The position numbers and the translations under genes are program-made. Below, in pieces: positions 26,730-35,773 of a stretch of 64,000 bases of DNA (positions are counted from its first letter, which is position 1; every line of letters begins with the position of its first letter). The stretch is from assembly GCA_030744435.1 (NCBI GenBank), contig JASLQO010000032.1, positions 349,165 through 413,164 of the forward strand. Reading direction: 5' to 3'. The notes under the pieces are model-generated. The model searched no databases and was not told where the DNA came from. It saw nothing but the letters and a program-made list of their open reading frames with translations. The DNA is from JASLQO01 sp002327525. GTDB taxonomy: Bacteria > Pseudomonadota > Gammaproteobacteria > Pseudomonadales > Azotimanducaceae.

Positions 26730-27803
26730 ATGGGTAGATACATCGCAAGGCGGTTGTTGCTCATCGTGCCGACGCTGTTCGGCATCATGGTCATCAACTT
26801 CACCATCGTTCAGTTCGCCCCTGGCGGGCCCGTGGAACAGGTATTGGCACAGGCTTCCGGTTTCAGCATGTCGGCCACGGCGGCCGTGTCCTCGAGTTCA
26901 CTCGGCCCGAGTGGCGATACTGGCTATACGGGCAGTTCGGGGCTCGATCCCGAACTGGTGGCTCGACTCGAGAAGCAGTTTGGCTTTGACAAACCAGCCC
27001 ACGAACGTTTTTTTCTGATGATGGGCAACTATCTGCGCCTGGATTTCGGTAGCAGCTATTTTCAGGACCGCGCCGTCATCGACCTGGTGGTGGAACGCCT
27101 ACCCGTATCTATCTCGCTGGGGTTGTGGTCGTTGCTGCTGATCTACTCAATTTCCATCCCGCTCGGTATCGCCAAGGCGGTACGCGATGGGCAGCGCTTC
27201 GATCTCTGGACAAGCGGAGTGGTATTCACAGCCTATGCCGTTCCCGGCTTTCTGTTCGCCATTCTGTTGATTGTCGTCTTTGCCGGCGGCTCCTATTTCG
27301 ACTGGTTTCCGTTGCGCGGCCTCACTTCCGAGAACTTTGACGACCTCACCTGGTTCGCCAAGGTTCGCGACTACTTCTGGCACCTTGCCTTGCCTCTCAC
27401 CGCTCTTACGATCGGCGGTTTCGCCACCCTTACAATGCTCACAAAAAACAGCTTTCTCGAGGAGTTGAACAAACAGTTCGTACTCACCGCACGCGCTAAG
27501 GGGGTAACCGAGCGGCGTGTGCTTTACGGCCACGTGTTCCGCAATGCCATGCTCATTGTGGTGGCCGGTTTTCCGGCCGCGTTCGTCGGCATTCTCTTCA
27601 CGGGCGCGCTGCTGATCGAAGTGATCTTTTCGCTGGATGGCATTGGCCTGCTCGGCTACGAGGCAGTGGTGAAACGCGACTATCCGATACTGTTCGGGAC
27701 CCTGTTCAGCTTCACGCTCATTGGGCTGATCATGCAGTTGATCGGCGATCTCACCTACGTGCTGGTGGACCCGCGCATCGACTTCGAGGCGCGAGACGTA
27801 TGA
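26730..27803 (+). CDS. yejB: ABC transporter permease YejB
   Basis: A 357-residue inner-membrane permease: MGRYIARRLLLIVPTLFGIM at the start, FAPGGPVEQ, a Ser/Gly-rich insert (about 45-75) as in YejB, then five more helices and the EAA loop TARAKGVTERRVLYGHVFRN for contact with the ATPase. DppB/OppB family. It overlaps yejE by four bases and follows yejA by 36 bases. Confidence 0.9.
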   Translation: MGRYIARRLLLIVPTLFGIMVINFTIVQFAPGGPVEQVLAQASGFSMSATAAVSSSSLGPSGDTGYTGSSGLDPELVARLEKQFGFDKPAHERFFLMMGNYLRLDFGSSYFQDRAVIDLVVERLPVSISLGLWSLLLIYSISIPLGIAKAVRDGQRFDLWTSGVVFTAYAVPGFLFAILLIVVFAGGSYFDWFPLRGLTSENFDDLTWFAKVRDYFWHLALPLTALTIGGFATLTMLTKNSFLEELNKQFVLTARAKGVTERRVLYGHVFRNAMLIVVAGFPAAFVGILFTGALLIEVIFSLDGIGLLGYEAVVKRDYPILFGTLFSFTLIGLIMQLIGDLTYVLVDPRIDFEARDV

Positions 27804-28831
27804 GCCCTCTGAACGAACGTCGCCTCACCAACTTCCGCGCAAACAAGCGTGGTTACTGGTCGATGTGGATCTTCGCCGCTCTGTTCCTACTCTCGCTCTC
27901 CGCCGAATTCATCGCCAATGACAAGCCCATCGCATTCTCCATGGCGGGCGATCTGTATTTTCCGGTACTCATCGCTTACAGCGAAAAACAACTGGGTGGT
28001 CAATTCGAGAGCGAGGCCCATTACCGGGATCCGTACGTGGTGGAACTGATCGAACGCGACGGATGGATTCTATGGCCGCCGGTGCGTTACTCCTACACCA
28101 CCATCGACTGGGAGTTGGCACCACCCTATCCCGCGCCGCCAAGTACCGAACACTGGCTGGGCACTGATGGTCTCGGCTCGGACACCTTCGCCAAGCTCCT
28201 CTATGGCTTCCGCATGTCGGTACTGTTCGGCCTCACACTTACTCTCATCAGTTCGCTGATCGGGGTGGCGGTGGGTGCACTGCAGGGTTACTTCGGCGGT
28301 TACACGGACCTCATCGGTCAGCGCGTCGTCGAGATATGGGCCGGGCTGCCCATACTGTTCGTGCTGATCATTCTGGCAAGCATGGTGGAACCCAACATCT
28401 TCTGGCTGCTGGGGATTCTCGCGCTGTTCAGCTGGATGGCGCTCGTGGGGGTCGTGCGCGCCGAATTCCTGCGTGCACGAAATTTCGAGTTCGTCCGCGC
28501 CGCACGTGCGCTGGGCGTGTCCGATCTCACCATCATGCACAGGCACGTACTGCCCAATGCCATGGTCGCAACTCTCACCTACCTACCCTTTGTTCTCAAC
28601 GGATCCATCACAACACTCACTGCGCTCGATTTCCTGGGATTTGGATTGCCGCTCGACTCGCCCTCCCTCGGCCGTCTGCTGTCGCTCGCCAAGATGAACC
28701 TGCACGCGCCGTGGCTGGGGTTGTTCGCCTTCTTTACGCTCGCCATCATGCTGACCCTGCTGATCTTCATCGGTGAAGCGGTACGCGATGCCTTCGATCC
28801 CCGCCGAAGCGCAGAGGCCTCCCATGTCTGA
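27800..28831 (+). CDS. yejE: ABC transporter permease YejE
   Basis: A 343-residue permease of the DppC/OppC type with YejE-specific features: a long periplasmic loop after the first helix (YFPVLIAYSEKQLGGQFESE, split, then DPYVVELIERDGWILWPP), the HWLGTDGLGSDTFAKLLYG motif, and the EAA loop VRAARALGVSDLTIMHRHVL. It forms the translocation channel with YejB. Its end overlaps the yejF start by eight bases. Confidence 0.9.
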   Translation: MSPLNERRLTNFRANKRGYWSMWIFAALFLLSLSAEFIANDKPIAFSMAGDLYFPVLIAYSEKQLGGQFESEAHYRDPYVVELIERDGWILWPPVRYSYTTIDWELAPPYPAPPSTEHWLGTDGLGSDTFAKLLYGFRMSVLFGLTLTLISSLIGVAVGALQGYFGGYTDLIGQRVVEIWAGLPILFVLIILASMVEPNIFWLLGILALFSWMALVGVVRAEFLRARNFEFVRAARALGVSDLTIMHRHVLPNAMVATLTYLPFVLNGSITTLTALDFLGFGLPLDSPSLGRLLSLAKMNLHAPWLGLFAFFTLAIMLTLLIFIGEAVRDAFDPRRSAEASHV

Positions 28832-30404
28832 GCCCGTGCTGTGCGTGAAGAATCTGCAGGTCGACTTCGGTACCAACACCGCCGTGCGGGGCGTGACGTT
28901 CGAGGTGGGTGATGGCGAAACCGTCGCACTCGTCGGCGAATCGGGCAGCGGAAAATCGGCCACCGCACTCTCTGTGCTCCAGCTTCTGCCTTATCCGATG
29001 GCATCACACCCGCATGGCTCCATAAGCGTACTGGGGGAGGAAATGATCGGCGCCGGCAATGCAAGGCTGCGAGGCATCCGCGGCAGTGTCGTCAGCATGA
29101 TCTTTCAGGAACCCATGACATCCCTCAACCCGTTGCACACGGTCGCCAAGCAGATCGGTGAAACTCTCACGCTGCACAAGGGCATGAACCGTGCCAACGC
29201 CCGCACACGGGCACTCGAACTCCTGCGCCTGGTACGCCTGCCCGATGCGCAGGCCATGCTCGGCGCCTATCCGCACCAGCTTTCCGGTGGTCAACGCCAA
29301 CGCGTGATGATCGCGATGGCACTGGCTAACGAACCGCGGCTGCTGATCGCCGACGAGCCCACTACCGCACTGGATGTCACCATCCAGGCCAGCATTCTCC
29401 AGTTACTTCGCGATCTCAAGAAGCAACTCGGCATGTCCTTGCTGCTCATCTCCCACGATCTCGGCATCGTGCGTGAAATGGCCGACCGGGTGTGCGTGAT
29501 GACGCATGGTGAGATCGTCGAGGCTGGCCGCACCCAACGTATTTTCGACTCCCCGCACCACGAATACACCCACCACCTGCTGGCCGCCGAACCACGGGGC
29601 AATCCAGTAGCGGAAGATCCCGGCGTGGCTAATTTGCTGTCCGTGCAGAGTTTCAACGTGCACTACCAGATCGACAAAGGCTGGCTGGGAAAGCAATCGA
29701 CATTTCACGCCGTGAAAGACGTGAATCTCGAACTCGGGCGCGGTCAGACCATCGGCGTCGTTGGCGAGTCGGGATCGGGCAAGACCACGCTCGGGCTCGG
29801 CATTCTGCGTCTTTTGAGAGCAGAAGGCGACGTATGCTTCGCCGGGACCGCAATCATGCAGCTGTCCGCACGTGCGATGAATGTCCAGCGCCAGTACATG
29901 CAGATGGTTTTTCAGGACCCGTACGGCAGCCTGTCACCACGCCTATCAGTGCGTCAGATCATCGAGGAGGGCCTGCTCGTACATCGAAAAGACCTCAACC
30001 CACAGCAACGGCGTGACCGCGTGGCCCGGGCATTGACCAACGTCGGGCTCGAGCCCGACGATATGGAACGCTATCCTCACGAATTCTCGGGCGGTCAACG
30101 TCAGCGTATCTCCATCGCTCGAGCGGTGGCGCTTGAACCGCGCTTCGTCGTGCTCGACGAGCCGACCTCGGCACTCGACATGTCCGTCCAGGCGCAGATC
30201 GTGGATCTCCTGCGCGATCTGCAGACCCGCCTCGGCCTCTCCTACCTCTTCATCAGCCACGACCTGAAGGTGGTACGGGCACTGGCGCACCACATCATCG
30301 TCATGAAAGACGGCTGCGTCGTGGAACAGGGTCCCACCCGCGAGGTATTCGACAATCCCGCATCGGAGTACACGCGGGAGCTCATGAATGCCGCCTTTGT
30401 ATAG
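28824..30404 (+). CDS. yejF: ABC transporter ATP-binding protein YejF (two nucleotide-binding domains)
   Basis: A 526-residue tandem ATPase energising the peptide importer. The first domain has GESGSGKSATAL, the signature LSGGQRQR and LLIADEPTTALD; the second has GESGSGKTTLGL, FSGGQRQRISIARA and VVLDEPTSALD. Both sets of Walker A, signature and Walker B motifs are intact. AGAGG six bases before the ATG at 28824 supports that start over an in-frame ATG at 28773. Last gene of the yej operon. Confidence 0.9.
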   Translation: MSEPVLCVKNLQVDFGTNTAVRGVTFEVGDGETVALVGESGSGKSATALSVLQLLPYPMASHPHGSISVLGEEMIGAGNARLRGIRGSVVSMIFQEPMTSLNPLHTVAKQIGETLTLHKGMNRANARTRALELLRLVRLPDAQAMLGAYPHQLSGGQRQRVMIAMALANEPRLLIADEPTTALDVTIQASILQLLRDLKKQLGMSLLLISHDLGIVREMADRVCVMTHGEIVEAGRTQRIFDSPHHEYTHHLLAAEPRGNPVAEDPGVANLLSVQSFNVHYQIDKGWLGKQSTFHAVKDVNLELGRGQTIGVVGESGSGKTTLGLGILRLLRAEGDVCFAGTAIMQLSARAMNVQRQYMQMVFQDPYGSLSPRLSVRQIIEEGLLVHRKDLNPQQRRDRVARALTNVGLEPDDMERYPHEFSGGQRQRISIARAVALEPRFVVLDEPTSALDMSVQAQIVDLLRDLQTRLGLSYLFISHDLKVVRALAHHIIVMKDGCVVEQGPTREVFDNPASEYTRELMNAAFV

Positions 30405-30515
30405 CCCGGCATCGCCAGGCAAACGCACGACCTGCGTGCAAAGAAAAGGTACCGTCAGCCGCCGAGCTGCTCTTCTCACCGGGATACACGGCCCTCGGCA
30501 CTGAGGTGAGTATAG

Positions 30516-30728
30516 AGCTGCCGGTCGAAACGACTGGTCGCCGACAGACACCCATCGCGCACGGCAGTGCTCGATTGTGTTCGAGAGCATTACGCTCAGC
30601 GTTTCCTGGACACCTTCGGATCGCCGTTTTCCCAAAACACCCTCGCCACCGCGCTCGCGGCATTCCCGTATGCCAGCGAAGAAGTACGGGTGGCGCTCAA
30701 TTCGATCTACCGCAGCGATCAGGGATAA
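30516..30728 (+). other. Open frame resembling a protein C-terminus, no start
   Basis: A frame opened by TAG and closed by TAA encodes AVLDCVREHYAQRFLDTFGS, then FSQNTLATALAAFPYASEEV and a polar tail. It reads like a helical protein end, but there is no ATG; the only candidate start is GTG at 30567 without a ribosome binding site. I cannot place it in a family. It may be a gene remnant between yejF and the convergent symporter gene. The rest of 30405-30783 holds nothing else I recognise except a possible terminator. Confidence 0.35.
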
Positions 30729-30762
30729 GCACGCAAACCCCCCAAACGCCGGGGTGCTTTCT
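30727..30762 (+). terminator. Possible rho-independent terminator between yejF and symporter
   Basis: AAGCA and CCCC on the left pair with GGGG and TGCTT on the right, with a bulge of six bases, followed by TTCTT. The stem is imperfect, so the call is tentative. It lies between convergent genes. Confidence 0.35.
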
Positions 30763-30783
30763 TCAGGAGCCCCCGGCGTATGC

Positions 30784-32130
30784 TCAGGTCACGCCCAGGA
30801 CGAAAATCATCAAAACGGCCGGCGGCACTACATAACGTACCAACATATGCCAGAGTTCGAACAACCGTTCGCTTCGCAACGCCAGCTCTTCGCTGGCAAG
30901 CTCTCGTTTGACAAACCAACCCACAAACAACGCTATCAACACCCCCCCCACGGGCAGCAGGATCTGGTTGGAGAGATAGTCGAAAACCCCATTCAGATCT
31001 ACGCCGAATATCCGATACCCCGACCACAGGTTGTAGGTGAGAATGCTGGTGATGCTGCCGAGCGCCACGACGCCGACAACGGACAACGTGGCCCTGTGCC
31101 GCGAATAGGAGCGTGTCTCCTCAAGCCAGAAGACTAGCGGCTCCACCAGTCCCACCATCGATGTGATTGCGGCAACAGACAGCAACACGAAAAATAGTAT
31201 CGCGACGAAGTAGCCGCCAGGCATCTGGCTGAATGCAACGGGCAGTGTCTGGAAGATCAGACCCACGCCTTCATCGGGGTTCAGCCCATTGTGGAATACC
31301 GCCGGAAAGATCACGAGCCCCGCCACCAGGGCTACCAGCGTATCGGCGATGATGATGATGCCCACGCTTCGGGCAATGGAAATGTGTTTTGGGAGATAGG
31401 CGCCAAAGGTCATCATGCCGGCCATGGCCACGCCGATGGAGAAAAATGCCTGCCCGATGGCCGCAAGCACCATCGGTCCGTCGACCTGGCTGAAGTCAGG
31501 AGTGAACAGGTACGCCAGAGTCTCGCCAAATCCACCGACGTATGCATTGTAGACCGCGAGCAGTACGAGCAATCCGAACAGTGTGGGCATCAGTACACGC
31601 ACCGCGCGCTCGATACCCGACTGTACTCCGGTATAGATGATACTTCCGGTTATGGCGAGCCCCAGCAGTGTCCAAAGCAACATACCCGACACATCGGTGA
31701 GCACATTGGAGAATGCGGCGGCGGCCGTTTCAGCGGTGGCATCGGAAAATCCCCCGCCGATGGCCTTGAACAGATACAACAGCACCCAACCGGCGACCAC
31801 ACAGTAGGTCACTTCGATGATCAGCGCCGTCAACAGGTTCATGTGGCCAACCAGTTGCCACCTCGGGCTTCGACCTCCGGCAGCAGCCACCTCGCGCATG
31901 GAACCGGGCGGGCTCAGCCGCCCGCGGCGACCAATCAGGATCTCGGCCATGAGTATCGGCACACCGATCAGGAACGCGCACAGCAGATACACCGTGACGA
32001 ATGCTCCGCCGCCGTTTTCTCCCGTTATGTAGGGAAACCGCCAGATGTTTCCGAGCCCCACGGCAAAGCCGATGGCCGCCATGAGAAAGCCGAATCTGGA
32101 CGACCACTGTTCGTGTGAGCTGCCTACCAT
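30784..32130 (-). CDS. Sodium-dependent neurotransmitter-family (SNF) symporter
   Basis: A 448-residue inner-membrane transporter with about eleven helices: WSSRFGFLMAAIGFAVGLGN and IWRFPYITGENGGGAFVTVY at the start are the sodium-binding first helix signature of LeuT-like proteins. MAEILIGRRGR, AFFSIGVAMAGMMTFGAYLP and SMVGLVEPLVFWLEE follow. Such bacterial proteins take up amino acids or related amines with Na+. Convergent with yejF; no partner gene. Substrate unknown. Confidence 0.9.
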   Translation of the reverse strand: MVGSSHEQWSSRFGFLMAAIGFAVGLGNIWRFPYITGENGGGAFVTVYLLCAFLIGVPILMAEILIGRRGRLSPPGSMREVAAAGGRSPRWQLVGHMNLLTALIIEVTYCVVAGWVLLYLFKAIGGGFSDATAETAAAAFSNVLTDVSGMLLWTLLGLAITGSIIYTGVQSGIERAVRVLMPTLFGLLVLLAVYNAYVGGFGETLAYLFTPDFSQVDGPMVLAAIGQAFFSIGVAMAGMMTFGAYLPKHISIARSVGIIIIADTLVALVAGLVIFPAVFHNGLNPDEGVGLIFQTLPVAFSQMPGGYFVAILFFVLLSVAAITSMVGLVEPLVFWLEETRSYSRHRATLSVVGVVALGSITSILTYNLWSGYRIFGVDLNGVFDYLSNQILLPVGGVLIALFVGWFVKRELASEELALRSERLFELWHMLVRYVVPPAVLMIFVLGVT

Positions 32131-32267
32131 CTTGCTGGTATGCGTGTCTCCGTCGATACGCCATTGTACGCGCCTCCAGGGACATCACCGCCAGGGAACC
32201 GCCCCACATTGGTGCTACTTGCTATACCATCGCACATTTACTTCAGTGAGCGGCAAGCGGAGGAGCA

Positions 32268-33932
32268 ATGCGGGGAGGTCAACTTTTCATGGAGGCGCTG
32301 TCGGCGCATGGCGTAGATGCCATATTCGGCAATCCGGGCACCACCGAAAATCCGCTGCTCGATCGGCTCGCGGATTTCCCCGATATTCACTACTACGTCG
32401 CTCTACATGAAGGCGTGGCAGTTACCGCCGCCAGCTTCTATGCCCAGGCGACGGGGAAGACCACGCTTGCAAATGTGCACGTCGCACCAGGCCTCGGCAA
32501 CGCCATCGGCTCTATCTACGGTGCGCTGAAGGCCAATTCTCCCCTCATCGTCACGGCCGGTGCACAAGATACGCGCATGCGTCTGCGCGACCCGCTGCTC
32601 GGTCACGACCTGGTGGCCATGGCGGAACCGGTCACCAAGTGGAGCGCTCAACCGGCATCGGCCGACGAGATCGGCCCCATGCTGCGGCGCGCAGTAAAGA
32701 TCGCCCATGAGCCGCCGGCAGGACCCGTGTTCCTGGCGCTGCCCATCGATGTCATGGAGCAGGAGACGGAATGCGGCGTGTCGGTGAGCGGCTACGTACC
32801 GGGGACCGCGCATGCGGCCCGTTCACAGATTCAGACCCTTGCCGAGCTGCTGCTCGCTGCCAACGATCCGTGCATTGTCGCCGGCGACGACGTCGCCCGC
32901 AGCGGTGCGGTTGCCGTACTCGTGCGCCTGGCACAATCGTGCGGTGCACGCGTCTATCAGGAGGGTTTACGCGGACAGCTACCCTTCCCCAACCAGCATC
33001 CCTGTTTTCGGGGGCGGGTGGCGTTCGAAGCGAACAGCATCCACCGCGAATTCGCCGAAACGGACCTCGTCGTACTGATTGGCGGCCCCTTTTTCGAGGA
33101 GGTCTGGCACGATGCAGCAAGCCCATTCCCGGAACACGCTCGCATCGTGCAGCTCGAGGACAATGCGAAACGCCTCGGCCACAACTTCGCGCTGGATCTA
33201 GCGGTTGAGGGATCGCTGCCGCACACCCTGAGTGAGGTCCACATTACGCTCACCGACGCTGCGGATCCTGCTTATCGCACCCGTGCTACGGAGCGGCTGC
33301 AGCGATTGGAAGCCCAGTATGAGGCAAGGCGTCAGACTTCGATGCAACGTCTCGAAAAGCTTACCGACGAACGGCCCATAGCACCCGCCTGGGCGGTTGC
33401 GGAAATCGCGCGCAACATGCCCAGCGGGACCATCGTCGTGGATGAGTCGATTACCGCATCCCTGGAAGTGGGGGATGTGATGGAGTTTCGGGAACCCGGC
33501 GATTACTACGCCGGGCGTGGAGGCGGAATCGGCCAGGGTGTGGCTGGCGCTGTAGGAGTGCAGGCGGCACACCCCGACCGCCGCGTGCTGGCCATCTCCG
33601 GAGACGGGTCGGCTATGTACAACATCCAGGCGCTGTGGAGCGCCGCGCACCACGATCTGCCCATAGTGTTCGTGATCGTCTCCAACCGCGAGTACCGGGT
33701 TCTCAAACACAACCTGGATATTTACCGACACCGTTTCGACATACCGTCCAACAAACCATACCCGCACATGGATCTGACCCGACCGCTGCTCGGATTCACC
33801 GACATGGCCCGCGGTATGGGCGTGGAGGCGCGCACTATCGAAGATCCGACGGAAATCGGCGATGCCGTGATCCAGGCGTTTGCTGCTGGTGTGCCCTACC
33901 TGCTGGATCTGGTGGTGTCCGGCAAGCCCTGA
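32268..33932 (+). CDS. Benzoylformate-decarboxylase-like ThDP-dependent enzyme
   Basis: A 554-residue thiamine-diphosphate enzyme with the three-domain decarboxylase architecture. The N-terminal domain has GNPGTTENPLL, Glu48 in LHEGVAV (cofactor activation) and His71 in NVHVAPGLGN, matching benzoylformate decarboxylase Glu47 and His70 in place. The C-terminal ThDP motif is GDGSAMYNIQALWSAAHHDL, followed by IVSNREYRVL. Decarboxylation of an aromatic or other 2-oxoacid to an aldehyde is likely; an aldehyde dehydrogenase lies 3.5 kb downstream on the same strand. The ATG follows CGGAGGAGCA. Confidence 0.85.
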   Translation: MRGGQLFMEALSAHGVDAIFGNPGTTENPLLDRLADFPDIHYYVALHEGVAVTAASFYAQATGKTTLANVHVAPGLGNAIGSIYGALKANSPLIVTAGAQDTRMRLRDPLLGHDLVAMAEPVTKWSAQPASADEIGPMLRRAVKIAHEPPAGPVFLALPIDVMEQETECGVSVSGYVPGTAHAARSQIQTLAELLLAANDPCIVAGDDVARSGAVAVLVRLAQSCGARVYQEGLRGQLPFPNQHPCFRGRVAFEANSIHREFAETDLVVLIGGPFFEEVWHDAASPFPEHARIVQLEDNAKRLGHNFALDLAVEGSLPHTLSEVHITLTDAADPAYRTRATERLQRLEAQYEARRQTSMQRLEKLTDERPIAPAWAVAEIARNMPSGTIVVDESITASLEVGDVMEFREPGDYYAGRGGGIGQGVAGAVGVQAAHPDRRVLAISGDGSAMYNIQALWSAAHHDLPIVFVIVSNREYRVLKHNLDIYRHRFDIPSNKPYPHMDLTRPLLGFTDMARGMGVEARTIEDPTEIGDAVIQAFAAGVPYLLDLVVSGKP

Positions 33933-34057
33933 TCGCAACGAACATCTGGGACGGGGATCACACCTTGCACGAAACATGATCGCGCTGAGGCGTGCTCGCT
34001 TGCACGCGCAGGCGGGAGGTGCGATTTTTCCCTTCCCTGAAGCTGCAATCGACCGCC

Positions 34058-34924
34058 ATGAAATCGACTCCGCGCGACGTCAGCCGTGCTCACGACACCG
34101 CGAAGCTGTTGCGTCTGTATCTCAAGCGTCAGATCGCCACCCTGCAGCGACGCCGTGCACTTATCCTCAGCGAGACCGCGGTCGAGGACGTACACAAGAT
34201 GCGCGTGGCGATTCGACGCCTGCGTTGTGTGCTCAGATCACTCGGATACGAAAACGAACCTCTGCTAGCCGATGCACGCTGGGCAGCGCGCCGGCTCGGG
34301 GCGGTTCGCGATCTCGACGTTATCCGACTCACACACGCGGGTCACAAACACCCCCCCAACGCGGCCGAGCGCCGCTATCTCGAACATCTGGAAAAGCGCT
34401 GGCTCAGAGCCCGATGGCGTCTCGACCGGTGCTTGAGGAACAAACGCTTACACCGCCTCATCACTGAACTGAAAGAGTTGCGTCGCGCACTGATCAATGA
34501 CGCCTCATTGATCAGCCACGATGCCAGGAGCGCGACACGGGCACAGCTGAAAAAGGTCAAAGCCCGGGGACGTAACATCGGTCCTGGTTCGGGGTCCCGG
34601 CAGTTGCACCGTCTGCGCATCGAGTGCAAACGTCTGCGCTACCTGATCGAGCTGTACGGCACAATGCCGGAAACGCGGCTGCGCGTGTTCGAGACGAATA
34701 CACAGGATCTGCTGCACCTGCTCGGCGCGCTACAGGACGAGCGTGTCGCACTCACCCACCTGCGCGCCTATCAGGCGAAACTCGCTACCGGCAAGGCCAG
34801 CGGCGATGCCTCTGATATCAGGCACAAGATCGACGCGCATGAGAAGAACATACGCACCCTGCGTCATCGTTTCCCTACCGTCTGGCGGCGTTTCGATGAC
34901 ATGTGCAAGGCGCGAATGCTGTAG
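34058..34924 (+). CDS. CHAD domain protein
   Basis: A 288-residue, very basic helical protein: VEDVHKMRVAIRRLRCVLRS, then LRRLGAVRDLDVIR in variant form, and the repeat half LHRLRIECKRLRYLIELYG. The conserved His and the Arg/Lys rows are those of CHAD domains, which bind polyphosphate and associate with polyP granules. No CYTH domain or polyphosphate kinase is adjacent. The start at 34058 gives the family-like beginning; the frame is open further upstream. Confidence 0.88.
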   Translation: MKSTPRDVSRAHDTAKLLRLYLKRQIATLQRRRALILSETAVEDVHKMRVAIRRLRCVLRSLGYENEPLLADARWAARRLGAVRDLDVIRLTHAGHKHPPNAAERRYLEHLEKRWLRARWRLDRCLRNKRLHRLITELKELRRALINDASLISHDARSATRAQLKKVKARGRNIGPGSGSRQLHRLRIECKRLRYLIELYGTMPETRLRVFETNTQDLLHLLGALQDERVALTHLRAYQAKLATGKASGDASDIRHKIDAHEKNIRTLRHRFPTVWRRFDDMCKARML

Positions 34925-34975
34925 CACCATGCTCAAGCGGATGAATTAGCAGCGCCTTGCTACTACCATCCGGCT

Positions 34976-35773
34976 ATGTACGAAGCACTATCCAACTCCG
35001 CCGAGATCATCGCCGGCGTTCTTGGCATCGCCCTGACCGTGGTCGCAATCATCGTCGAACTGGCGGTCAACCGGTATAATCACCGGATCTCCGACAGGTT
35101 CATCCGGGACCCAATCAACGTTGGAGTGCTGGTCTTTTTCGTCGCAACGACCATCGTCTGCGTCTGGGTGGCAGCCGCCTCCTCCCCCGAAGGTAACAGC
35201 CTTCTCCGTCAGGGGGCTATGACGATGATCACCATCTCCCTGTTGGCGCTGTTGCCCTACTTTGCCTACGTCTTTGCGTTCATATCGCCCATCAACGTCA
35301 TCGAATGCATCTCGCAGCGTGCACGCCGAAACATCGACGCCGCTCCGAACGCCCGCAGCGTGGTACAGGAGACCATCGACGAGATTCAGGACTTTTTGCA
35401 CAGCGCCATCGACAGTGGCGATCGCGCCATCGCCATGAGCAGTGTCGATGCGCTCGGCGACTCCCTGGTTCAACTGGATCGGGAAATCGACTCCCCGCCA
35501 CAGGAGATGAGCCTGTTGGGTGTGCGCCGTGCGCAGGTTCAGGCCGTTGTCCTCCTGCTGGAAGCGGGCCGTGAGTCACTGGCGCAAAAGATCGTCGAAG
35601 ATCTGGCCGGTGAACTGCAGAGGCGCATATCCGCGCTCATTGAGCGGCTCGCACAGGAACAAGAGCGTCGGTACTGGGAATTGACACCGCGTGGTGTCAA
35701 CTTCGGCTACCTGCCAACCGGCCGGCGTGATCTGTTGCCGGTGATTCATGCCGCCATCAGGAACGCCAGTTGA
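34976..35773 (+). CDS. DUF2254-like predicted membrane protein
   Basis: A 265-residue protein with three hydrophobic segments (about 10-30, 47-68 and 80-105), then a mainly helical soluble part with VVQETIDEIQDFLHSAIDSG and SSVDALGDSLVQL. The membrane half followed by a helical region with IDSGDRAIAMSSVDAL resembles DUF2254, whose role is unknown. Its stop overlaps the TTG start of the gamma-glutamyltransferase-like gene, suggesting co-translation. The family assignment is moderate. Confidence 0.6.
   Translation: MYEALSNSAEIIAGVLGIALTVVAIIVELAVNRYNHRISDRFIRDPINVGVLVFFVATTIVCVWVAAASSPEGNSLLRQGAMTMITISLLALLPYFAYVFAFISPINVIECISQRARRNIDAAPNARSVVQETIDEIQDFLHSAIDSGDRAIAMSSVDALGDSLVQLDREIDSPPQEMSLLGVRRAQVQAVVLLLEAGRESLAQKIVEDLAGELQRRISALIERLAQEQERRYWELTPRGVNFGYLPTGRRDLLPVIHAAIRNAS

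Noticed and set aside
31291..32118. A 275-codon plus-strand frame
   Set aside because: Antisense to the SNF symporter and rich in His, Gln and Gly as expected for the complement of hydrophobic codons.
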